From positions 1 to 6,072 of the forward strand of contig CAMLSI010000336.1 of assembly GCA_946482585.1 (NCBI GenBank): a stretch of 6,072 nucleotides of DNA. The letters run 5' to 3'. The notes under the pieces were generated by a model that was not told the DNA's origin, ran no database searches, and saw only the letters and a list, made by a program, of their open reading frames with translations. The DNA is from an uncultured Lysobacteraceae bacterium (GTDB lineage: Bacteria; Pseudomonadota; Gammaproteobacteria; Xanthomonadales; Rhodanobacteraceae). Made by a program: the position numbers and the translations under genes. This document shows, one piece after another, positions 1 through 4,596 of the stretch; position 1 is the stretch's first letter, and each line of letters begins with the position of its first letter.

Positions 1-74
1 CCCGCGATACCGGTGAAGCCGAGAGCGCCGGCGACGAGCGAGATCAGCGCGAAGATGATGGCGAGTTTCAGCAT
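1..74 (-). CDS. DUF1328 (YtjA-like) small membrane protein, 5' part only
   Basis: The gene runs off the left edge of the window, and only the first 24 codons are visible. They begin MLKLAIIFALISLVAGALGF and continue TGIAG. This matches the start of the DUF1328/YtjA family: small inner-membrane proteins, usually 50-60 residues, with a first hydrophobic helix followed by a GFTGIA motif. Their biochemical function is not established. The start is well supported, because a GGAG ribosome binding site lies 6 nt upstream of the ATG and overlaps the TGA of the preceding 47-codon gene (TGAGGAG). The two genes are therefore very likely co-transcribed and perhaps translationally coupled. Members of this family are often described as stress-responsive, but nothing in this window shows that directly. 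Identification is confident from the N-terminal signature; the rest of the protein cannot be seen. Confidence 0.85.
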   Translation of the reverse strand, partial: MLKLAIIFALISLVAGALGFTGIA

Positions 75-84
75 GGCGCTCTCC

Positions 85-228
85 TCAACCCCAGGCGTTC
101 AGGGCGAGCCAGAGCGATTCGTCGATCACGCCCAGCTGCGCATCGGGTTCGAGTCCGCGCGCGATCGCTTCGGGGCCTTCGTGGCGCCAGCTCGCGGCGG
201 GGATGGTGCGGATGTCGTCATCCTGCAT
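85..228 (-). CDS. Small hypothetical protein, 47 aa, upstream of the DUF1328 gene
   Basis: This short gene encodes MQDDDIRTIPAASWRHEGPE followed by a C-terminal half rich in Asp, Glu, Leu and Trp that ends in LNAWG. The protein is acidic, has no hydrophobic segment and no Cys, and is predicted to be a small cytosolic polypeptide. I do not recognise the family. The ATG at 228-226 was chosen over longer in-frame starts because a GGAGAG ribosome binding site sits 5 nt upstream, and the extra upstream residues look like translated leader. The stop lies 10 nt before the DUF1328 start, and its TGA is part of that gene's ribosome binding site, which argues that this is a real first gene of a two-gene unit. 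Alternatively it may be only a leader peptide for the downstream gene. Confidence 0.65.
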   Translation of the reverse strand: MQDDDIRTIPAASWRHEGPEAIARGLEPDAQLGVIDESLWLALNAWG

Positions 229-251
229 GGCATCTCTCCGTTTCGGTCGAG

Positions 252-271
252 ACAGGCTTCGCAAGCCGTGT
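252..271 (-). repeat. Inverted repeat in the leader of the 47-aa gene
   Basis: A perfect 5-bp inverted repeat, GGCTT/AAGCC with a 3-nt spacer, lies at 255-267. It extends by three more pairs (ACA/TGT) if one G at 268 is bulged. It sits 24-43 nt upstream of the ATG of the 47-aa gene, so it could be an RNA hairpin in the leader or a small operator. No clear sigma-70 promoter could be picked in 229-388, so its position relative to a transcription start is unknown. The rest of 229-388 holds GC-rich sequence without an apparent gene. Confidence 0.35.
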
Positions 272-388
272 GCCATGTCGCGGGCCGGCGCCAAGTACGC
301 GCCGGATCAGCGGTTTCGGATCTCGCGCCGCGACGCGGCGGATTGCGCCGTGCACGAACCGCGGTACGGATCACGTGCAGTTCGCGGC

Positions 389-428
389 GCGTCGGGCCGG
401 CTTGCCGGCGGCGGCATCCGGCCCGCGC
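389..428 (-). terminator. GC-rich hairpin just after the DUF2884 gene, probable terminator
   Basis: Starting 3 nt after the TGA of the DUF2884 gene, the minus-strand transcript can form a hairpin. Seven perfect pairs (418-424 with 394-400, GGGCCGG/CCGGCCC) are extended by four more pairs (425-428 with 389-393) with one bulged base at 392. The loop contains a second small palindrome, GCCGGC-TT-GCCGGC, at 396-409, which offers an alternative fold. No U-tract follows, so it is not a classical intrinsic terminator; it may stabilise the 3' end of the mRNA or act with Rho. The position directly after a stop codon is what suggests a 3'-end role. Confidence 0.5.
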
Positions 429-431
429 CGG

Positions 432-1187
432 TCAGTCGTCGAGGTCGAGCAGATTCAGGCGCGAGCCGTCGTCCAAGCGCAGTTCGAGTCCGCTCTCGAT
501 GCGATCCAGCTTGGCCACCATCGGACACAGCGCGGCCACGCGAGAGGCGAGCTGCGCGGCCTGCGTATCGATGCGGCGCTCGATGTCGCGTTCGATCTTC
601 GCGGCACGCTTCTCGAGCTCGGCCGCGCGCGCTTCGTCGCCACTGAGCGCGATCGCGATCGCACTGCCGGCGACTTCGGCCACGACGACCGGCATCAGGT
701 CGCCCAGCGCCTTTTCGACCAGCGAATCGAACTCGTCCTCGTTCCACGGCCGCTTGTCGAAGGTGTCGTCGATGCGCAGCTTGAACTCGTCGCGCAGCAC
801 ACCGAGGCGCTTGCGCGTGCTCGTGTTGTCGGCCGTATCCGAGAACGCCGCGGCGACTTCCGTCACGGCGACATAGGCGATGTCGACCGCGTCGCGCGCA
901 ATCGCCTTTGCCTGCGGCACGAGCGCGCGCACGGTCGCCTCGTATTCGGCGATGCGCTCGCGATCGGCGTCGCTGATCGGGAGGTTGCGGCCGTCGACGA
1001 CGAGCTGGCCCTTGCTCATGACGATGCTCGCGGGCTTGCCGCCGTCATGGCGGAACGTCAGGCCCGCCTTGTCGAGCGTCACGTCGTAGTCGCTGTCGAG
1101 CCCGCAGGAACCGAAGTTGGGGCTCGCCGCGTGCGCGGAGAACGTAAGACTCAGACCCAGGGCGGCGGCGGGCAGCAGGCGTTTCAT
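432..1187 (-). CDS. Secreted DUF2884 (YggN-like) family protein
   Basis: This 251-aa protein resembles the DUF2884/YggN family of gammaproteobacterial periplasmic proteins, whose function is unknown. The N-terminus MKRLLPAAALGLSLTFSAHA is a typical Sec signal peptide with a likely cut after SAHA (residue 20). A short beta-rich region with Asp-rich turns follows (roughly residues 28-75, containing SKGQLVVDGRNLPISDADR). After it comes a long mainly helical region with a charged probable coiled coil (about 184-220, EARAAELEKRAAKIERDIER). The protein ends in an acidic beta-strand-like tail, LELRLDDGSRLNLLDLDD. Two Cys remain in the mature protein (28 and 221) and could form a disulfide joining the N- and C-terminal parts. 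The ATG is supported by a GAGGA ribosome binding site 6 nt upstream and by the signal peptide starting there. A strong hairpin follows the stop. The family call rests on overall pattern and architecture. Confidence 0.75.
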   Translation of the reverse strand: MKRLLPAAALGLSLTFSAHAASPNFGSCGLDSDYDVTLDKAGLTFRHDGGKPASIVMSKGQLVVDGRNLPISDADRERIAEYEATVRALVPQAKAIARDAVDIAYVAVTEVAAAFSDTADNTSTRKRLGVLRDEFKLRIDDTFDKRPWNEDEFDSLVEKALGDLMPVVVAEVAGSAIAIALSGDEARAAELEKRAAKIERDIERRIDTQAAQLASRVAALCPMVAKLDRIESGLELRLDDGSRLNLLDLDD

Positions 1188-1210
1188 GGCGATTCCTCGG
1201 TATCGAAAGG

Positions 1211-1229
1211 GGACGTCGGCGCGACGTCC
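1211..1229. repeat. Perfect 7-bp inverted repeat in the DUF2884/GST divergent spacer
   Basis: The sequence GGACGTC-GGCGC-GACGTCC has 7-bp perfect arms around a 5-nt centre, and each arm contains the self-complementary hexamer GACGTC. It begins 24 bp upstream of the DUF2884 ATG and ends 168 bp upstream of the GST ATG. It could be a dyad operator for a dimeric regulator or a hairpin in the DUF2884 leader RNA. The remaining part of the 1188-1397 spacer contains no recognisable gene. A weak -10-like TATGCT at 1367-1372 upstream of the GST gene lacks a convincing -35. Confidence 0.5.
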
Positions 1230-1397
1230 GGGGCGTCGTTGCGGCCTTGGATGCGGATTTTCGCGCCAGGGTTGCAGCATGCGCATCGGTCGTGCGTCGG
1301 CATGACTTCCGGCAGGGATCCGGCCGCCGCCGCGTTCATCCGCTTTCGCACCATCCGTGCAGTCCGTATGCTCACGCGTCCCTCGCAGGAGATCCCC

Positions 1398-2027
1398 ATG
1401 TATACCTTGTACTACTCGCCCGGCGCAGCGAGCCTGCTGCCGCACCTGCTCATGCTCGAAATGGGTGTCGCGCACGAACTCCGGCGCGTCGATACGGCGA
1501 GCGGCGAACAGCGCAGTCCCGAATACCTGCGTCTCAATCCGAACGGCGTGGTTCCTACCCTGATCGTCGACGGCCGGCCCTGCGCGGAAACCGCCGCGCT
1601 GGTGCTGCTGCTCTGCGAACGCCATCCGGAAGCCGGGCTCGCGCCCGCCATCGACGCGCCGGAACGCGCCGCGTTCCTGCAGGGCGTGCTGTATCTCGCC
1701 AACACGCTGCAGCCGGCATTCCGTCTCTGGTTCTATCCGGGCGACGTCGGCCCGATCGATGAAGACGCGCTCAAGGCCGGACTGCGCGCGCGCATCGAAA
1801 AATGTTTCGACCAGCTCGCGGCTCAGCTCGCCGACGGCCGCCCCTATCTGCTCGGCGATCGGGTCAGCGCCCTCGATCTCTACGCGACGATGCTGATGCG
1901 CTGGTCGCGCAACATGCCCAAACCTGCAACCGAATGGCCCGCACTGAAGGCGCTGGCCGACCGCGTTCGCTCGCGACCGAGCTGGCGCCGCCTGTACGAG
2001 ATCGAAGGTCTGACCGAATGGGTCTGA
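1398..2027 (+). CDS. Glutathione S-transferase family protein, Beta-like but lacking the catalytic Cys
   Basis: This 209-aa protein has the two-domain cytosolic GST layout. Residues 1-80 form the thioredoxin-like domain, which starts MYTLYYSPGAASLLPHLLML. It contains the cis-proline motif VVPTL (Pro53) and the AETAAL segment (Glu64, Thr65) that normally holds the gamma-glutamyl end of glutathione. Residues about 88-205 form the all-helical domain, with the N-capping box motif SALD (157-160) seen in GSTs. The N-terminus resembles Beta-class bacterial enzymes (PGACSL), but the position of the catalytic Cys is Ala11 here, leaving Ser7, Ser12 or Tyr6 as possible active-site side chains. Substrate and reaction cannot be assigned. 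The ATG has an AGGAG ribosome binding site 6 nt upstream. The frame stays open far upstream, but that extension covers the antisense of DUF2884 and is spurious. Confidence 0.85.
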   Translation: MYTLYYSPGAASLLPHLLMLEMGVAHELRRVDTASGEQRSPEYLRLNPNGVVPTLIVDGRPCAETAALVLLLCERHPEAGLAPAIDAPERAAFLQGVLYLANTLQPAFRLWFYPGDVGPIDEDALKAGLRARIEKCFDQLAAQLADGRPYLLGDRVSALDLYATMLMRWSRNMPKPATEWPALKALADRVRSRPSWRRLYEIEGLTEWV

Positions 2028-2109
2028 GACCGCATGCGAGCTGAACCACGCAACATCTTGACGACGCGCGCTAAACAATCGCCTCGTTAGTCTCGGCGGC
2101 ACTTCCCCC

Positions 2110-2114
2110 GAGGA
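2110..2114 (+). promoter_or_regulatory. Ribosome binding site that decides the start of the four-helix-bundle gene
   Basis: GAGGA directly abuts a first ATG at 2115 (no spacer) but lies 9 nt before a second in-frame ATG at 2124. Initiation needs a spacer, so 2124 is preferred. Further upstream, CTAAACA at 2071-2077 loosely resembles an RpoS-type extended -10, and a TTGACG at 2058-2063 is too close to it to be its -35. No promoter is called. Confidence 0.6.
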
Positions 2115-2123
2115 ATGCCGCCC

Positions 2124-2573
2124 ATGACATCGTCCGACGAAGCCCACCTGCTGATCCGGCTGCTGCGCGAAGGCCGCGACTACTACGCCTTCGCGCGCGA
2201 CGAAACGCGCGACCCGGAAACGACGGAGGTGTTCGCGCTCGCCGTGAAGGCACGCCACGATCTGCTCGAAGACCTCGTCGCGACGCGGCTGCTGTTCCAG
2301 ACCTCGCCGGCGCATCCGACGCGGATCCTCTCGGTCGATCTCGGCTATGAGGAACTGCGCCACCAGTTCGATCCGCTGCATCCGCAGGCGCATGCGGCAG
2401 CGCTGCACGAGCGGGAACGCCGCGTGCTGCACCTGATGCAGGACCTGTTCGACGACGAGACCTCGCCGAAACTGCAGGCCGCGCTGAAAGCCCATTACGC
2501 GCAGTTCGTCGAGGTCGACAATTGCCTCGCACGCTGGAATCAGCAGCACGAGGCCGCGACCGCGCTGGTCTGA
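2124..2573 (+). CDS. Probable DUF2383 / ferritin-like four-helix-bundle protein
   Basis: This 149-aa cytosolic protein is almost entirely helical and highly charged. A first helical pair (about residues 6-57, with LLREGRDYYAFARDETRD and an FALAVKARHDLLEDL segment) is followed by a loop. A second pair (about 75-140, with HERERRVLHLMQDLFDDETS and KLQAALKAHYAQFVEVDNCL) completes the bundle. The two-pair layout and the ...DPET...F...A...R...L pattern resemble DUF2383 (PA2169-type) proteins, a ferritin-like group of unknown function. I cannot place a complete di-iron ExxH ligand set, so metal binding is not claimed. The start at 2124 rather than 2115 is chosen from the ribosome binding site spacing. 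The gene lies 96 bp after the GST gene on the same strand and ends 16 bp before a convergent minus-strand stop; no terminator hairpin is visible in that gap. Confidence 0.7.
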   Translation: MTSSDEAHLLIRLLREGRDYYAFARDETRDPETTEVFALAVKARHDLLEDLVATRLLFQTSPAHPTRILSVDLGYEELRHQFDPLHPQAHAAALHERERRVLHLMQDLFDDETSPKLQAALKAHYAQFVEVDNCLARWNQQHEAATALV

Positions 2574-2589
2574 CGCGTTCTCCCCCGGC

Positions 2590-2955
2590 TCAGTCGCCGA
2601 AATCGAGCGCCAGCGCGAGCGGCGTCGCCGACAGTTCGATGCGCGGATTGTCGCGGCGCCATTCGCGCTTGTCCGGCAACCGCAACTCGTCGTTGTCGTC
2701 GGCCGCATAGCGCAGCACGCCGGAGCGCAGATAAACCGTCGCGCGCGCATCGGATCCCGGCGGGAAGCGGATCAGCAATCCCTGCGGATCGGGCGCGACG
2801 AGGCGATCGAGCAGATCGCGCGCGGCGACGTCGTCGGCGTAGTTCGCCGCCATCTGCGTATAAACGGAATACGAGAACGATTGCGGCGGTACGTCCGCCA
2901 CCGCGGCGAACACCGGCGGCGCGAGGAAACACAACAGGACCGACAGGCAACGCAC
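2590..2955 (-). CDS. Small secreted protein of unknown family, GTG start
   Basis: The predicted 121-aa protein begins with a Sec signal peptide, (V/M)RCLSVLLCFLAPPVFA, cleaved near residue 17. It continues as a soluble periplasmic domain of about 105 residues containing DVPPQSFSYSVYTQMAANYA, an RFPPGSDARATVYLRSG strand region, and a C-terminal LALALDFGD. I do not recognise the family. The mature part has no Cys and no transmembrane segment. The start is GTG at 2955-2953, because GGGAG lies 6 nt upstream and a clean signal peptide begins there. An ATG 15 codons further upstream has no ribosome binding site and would place a charged stretch before the hydrophobic core. The gene follows the dioxygenase gene by 75 bp on the same strand and may be co-transcribed with it. 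Confidence 0.7.
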   Translation of the reverse strand: MRCLSVLLCFLAPPVFAAVADVPPQSFSYSVYTQMAANYADDVAARDLLDRLVAPDPQGLLIRFPPGSDARATVYLRSGVLRYAADDNDELRLPDKREWRRDNPRIELSATPLALALDFGD

Positions 2956-2961
2956 GGCGAG

Positions 2962-2966
2962 CTCCC
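2962..2966 (-). promoter_or_regulatory. Ribosome binding site supporting the GTG start at 2955
   Basis: On the minus strand GGGAG is followed by a 6-nt spacer (CTCGCC) and then GTG. No comparable site precedes the upstream in-frame ATG at 3000, so this site decides the start of the small secreted protein. Confidence 0.6.
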
Positions 2967-3030
2967 GGCGCAAGGCAAGTCCGGCGACGCTAGCAAGCAC
3001 GCGCTGAACGGCAGGTTGCGGCGAACCGGA

Positions 3031-3765
3031 TCACGCCGCCTTGAACGTCACGACGAGCACGTCGCGGAACGCGGGCGCCGTCGTATCGACCGCCTCGACC
3101 GGCGTCACGCCATGGCAGACGCGCGCGTCGTCGACGAGCGCGGCGTCGAACGGCGCCGTCAAGGTGAACCGACCGAGCAGCTCGCCGTCGGGGCGATGAA
3201 TCGTCGTAGTGCCGCTGGCGATGTTCGTGCGTGCGATCAACAGCACCAACACATAGTCGACGCCGTCGCGATGCACGCCTTCGGGCGTGGGCAACCCCTG
3301 CTCGCCCGCGCGCGCCTCGATGCGGAACTGGTGCACCTCGACATTCCAGGCGGCGACCGCCGGTGCCAGCGCGCCGAACAGGTCGCGGCAGTAGCGCAGC
3401 ACGGCGGGCAGGCTCCGGCCTTCGTCCCAGTGCGCATCGATGGGTTGGAACCAGCGTGCGATGCCGCCGTGCAGCGGGTTGTATTCGAGCGTCTGGTAGT
3501 GCGGCCGGTCGGGTTCGCGTCGCAGGCCCGCGGCGCTCGCGGTATAGACCCCATGACGCCGGCGCCGATAACGCCCCTGGTCCGCCATGTAGGTGTCGAC
3601 GGCGAGATCGTTCCAGCTGTCGGCAAACGCGGGCCAGTCGTCGAGCGTGCCGTCGCGCGCGAGCTCGGCGGCCATGGTCGCACCCGCGACGAACGCGAAT
3701 CCGACGCGGCGCAGTTCGGGTTCTATCGTCGCGAGCAATGCGGACGCGGTTTCCTCGGTAGTCAT
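3031..3765 (-). CDS. 2-oxoglutarate/Fe(II)-dependent dioxygenase, PF10014 (amino-acid hydroxylase type)
   Basis: This 244-aa cytosolic protein matches the 2OG-Fe_Oxy_2 family (PF10014), which includes bacterial free L-isoleucine hydroxylases. Visible family landmarks are HGVYTASAAG (71-80), HYQTLEYNPLHGGIARWFQPI (split around 89-109), VEVHQFRIEA (142-151) and PTPEGVHRDGVDYVLVLLI (159-177). The last of these carries the iron ligands His165 and Asp167. Further landmarks are the distal iron ligand His218 in DDARVCHGVTPVE and Arg234 in FRDVLVVTF, expected to bind the 2-oxoglutarate carboxylate. The catalytic set is complete, so the enzyme is probably active; the substrate, likely a free amino acid, is not readable. 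The ATG at 3765 is preferred although its ribosome binding site is weak. A GTG at 3822 would extend the protein by 19 residues but runs through a TATAAC element and a hairpin. The gene lies 118 bp downstream of the HD hydrolase gene. Confidence 0.88.
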   Translation of the reverse strand: MTTEETASALLATIEPELRRVGFAFVAGATMAAELARDGTLDDWPAFADSWNDLAVDTYMADQGRYRRRRHGVYTASAAGLRREPDRPHYQTLEYNPLHGGIARWFQPIDAHWDEGRSLPAVLRYCRDLFGALAPAVAAWNVEVHQFRIEARAGEQGLPTPEGVHRDGVDYVLVLLIARTNIASGTTTIHRPDGELLGRFTLTAPFDAALVDDARVCHGVTPVEAVDTTAPAFRDVLVVTFKAA

Positions 3766-3782
3766 GCGTTGACGGTAGCAGA

Positions 3783-3797
3783 GCGCGCAATGCGCGC
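3783..3797 (-). repeat. GCGCGC-AAT-GCGCGC hairpin in the dioxygenase leader
   Basis: A perfect 6-bp inverted repeat with a 3-nt spacer lies 17 nt upstream of the dioxygenase ATG. It could form a small stable hairpin close to the ribosome binding region. Such GC alternations are common by chance in this GC-rich sequence, so a function is uncertain. Confidence 0.35.
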
Positions 3798-3808
3798 GAT
3801 GGCTGATC

Positions 3809-3814
3809 GTTATA
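3809..3814 (-). promoter_or_regulatory. Possible -10 element (TATAAC) for the dioxygenase gene
   Basis: TATAAC reads on the minus strand 43 nt upstream of the dioxygenase ATG and is the most AT-rich stretch of this neighbourhood, matching five of six consensus -10 positions. No good -35 hexamer stands at 16-18 bp spacing, so an activator-dependent promoter or chance are both possible. If it is used, transcription would start near 3801 and the ATG at 3765 would be the natural start. Confidence 0.3.
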
Positions 3815-3829
3815 TGCCGCACGCGTCAC

Positions 3830-3875
3830 CGCGGACGCATGGTTCCCGCGCGTGCGCTGCGAATGGTTCCTCGCA
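3830..3875 (-). repeat. Two adjacent hairpins each exposing GGAACCAT
   Basis: Two copies of ATGGTTCC (plus strand 3839-3846 and 3863-3870, 24 bp apart) each lie between inverted repeats. The first copy lies between CGCGG (3830-3834) and CCGCG (3846-3850), and the second between TGCGA (3858-3862) and TCGCA (3871-3875). In minus-strand RNA both would be 5-bp hairpins whose loop, or loop edge, contains GGAACCAT. The element lies between the HD gene stop and the dioxygenase start. GGA in a hairpin loop is the hallmark of RsmA/CsrA binding sites, and GGAAC also resembles ECF-sigma -35 elements; neither role is demonstrated. Confidence 0.45.
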
Positions 3876-3883
3876 ACAGGCCG

Positions 3884-4537
3884 CTAGCGACCGGCGCTGG
3901 CCTTGAGCGCGCTGCGATTGCCGAGGCAGCGGGCGAGATTCGCCCGCGCGGCCGCATCGCAGCGCGCATGGAACCAGTCCGAGACGAAGATCCGCGGCGC
4001 ATCGAGCAGGCCGCGCAGGAAACGCCGGCGATAGTGGCGGAACATCCACGCCGGCAGCTTGCCGCGGTATTCCTGCGCGATCGCCGCGTCGTAGGCGTCG
4101 AAGCGCGCGGGTTCGGCCGCGAGTATGGCCATGTCGCAGTCGAGGAACAGGGCCGCATCGCGATCCAGCGGCTCTCCCGCCCAGTGGCCGTGGCGTGCGG
4201 TCATGCGGATCAGTTCGGCCACGCGAACCGCGTCGACCTGCGCGCCGGGCAGCCAGCGCGCGATCGCCGACTGCGCGAGCTCGGCACTGCGCGACTCGTT
4301 GTCCTTGCGCCCGGCCTCGTAGACTGCGTCGTGGTAGAGCAGCGCCAGAAACACCTCGACCGGCGCGGACCACCCGGGGCCGTGCGCGACCGCGTCGAAC
4401 TGCGCCAGCACTTCGCGCACATGGGCGAAATCGTGATAAGCGCGCGGCGGATTCGCGTACTGCGTGCGCAGTTCGGCGAGCAGCCCCGGCGGCAGCGGCA
4501 GCGGAGCGGAAAAATCGGCGTCGCTCGTGCGCGTCAT
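3884..4537 (-). CDS. HD-superfamily metal-dependent phosphohydrolase (COG4339 type)
   Basis: This 217-aa cytosolic protein fits the group of predicted metal-dependent HD phosphohydrolases (COG4339). Visible motifs in order are AYHDFAHV (His35, His39), then LALLYHDAVYEAGRKDNESR with the HD pair His69-Asp70 and the family-typical DNE-S, then LIRMTARHGH (109-118). FLDCDMAILAAEP (131-143) follows, with Asp133 as the probable last metal ligand, and YDAAIAQEYRG (149-159). The C-terminal helices include FLRGLLDAPRIFVSDWF. The metal site appears complete, so hydrolytic activity is likely, but the substrate is unknown. The ATG at 4537 starts cleanly before the family-like N-terminus; its ribosome binding site is weak. 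The gene is divergent from the membrane protein gene, with start codons at most 59 bp apart, and probably heads a minus-strand unit with the dioxygenase gene. Its stop is TAG at 3886-3884. Confidence 0.85.
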   Translation of the reverse strand: MTRTSDADFSAPLPLPPGLLAELRTQYANPPRAYHDFAHVREVLAQFDAVAHGPGWSAPVEVFLALLYHDAVYEAGRKDNESRSAELAQSAIARWLPGAQVDAVRVAELIRMTARHGHWAGEPLDRDAALFLDCDMAILAAEPARFDAYDAAIAQEYRGKLPAWMFRHYRRRFLRGLLDAPRIFVSDWFHARCDAAARANLARCLGNRSALKASAGR

Positions 4538-4596
4538 CGTCGCAACCCAACTCGTGGCCCATGCCGACAGCGGCGGCGATTGCAACACTCGCACAA

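Noticed and set aside
327..339. GCCGCG-A-CGCGGC palindrome in the 229-431 spacer
   Set aside because: The arms leave a single-base loop, no gene end or start is close by, and CG-rich palindromes recur by chance here.
270..1397. In-frame upstream extension of the GST gene
   Set aside because: It is antisense to the DUF2884 gene, the GST fold begins exactly at the ATG at 1398, and that ATG has a good ribosome binding site.
2058..2077. TTGACG and CTAAACA as a promoter for the four-helix gene
   Set aside because: The two elements are only 7-8 bp apart, so they cannot be the -35 and -10 of one promoter; each alone is too weak to call.
432..2750. 772-codon minus-strand open frame
   Set aside because: Only its last 251 codons are the DUF2884 gene. 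The upstream part runs antisense to the GST and four-helix genes and is open only because stops are rare at high GC.
3766..3822. GTG start at 3822 for the dioxygenase
   Set aside because: The added 19 residues pass through a TATAAC element and a GC hairpin, and the family-like N-terminus begins after the ATG at 3765.
2881..3906. 341-codon plus-strand open frame
   Set aside because: It lies opposite the dioxygenase gene, which has a complete set of family motifs; the plus-strand product is Arg-rich and has no domain pattern.
4195..4596. Upstream extension of the permease frame
   Set aside because: The extension is Arg/Ala-rich shadow sequence opposite the HD hydrolase gene, which has intact HD motifs.
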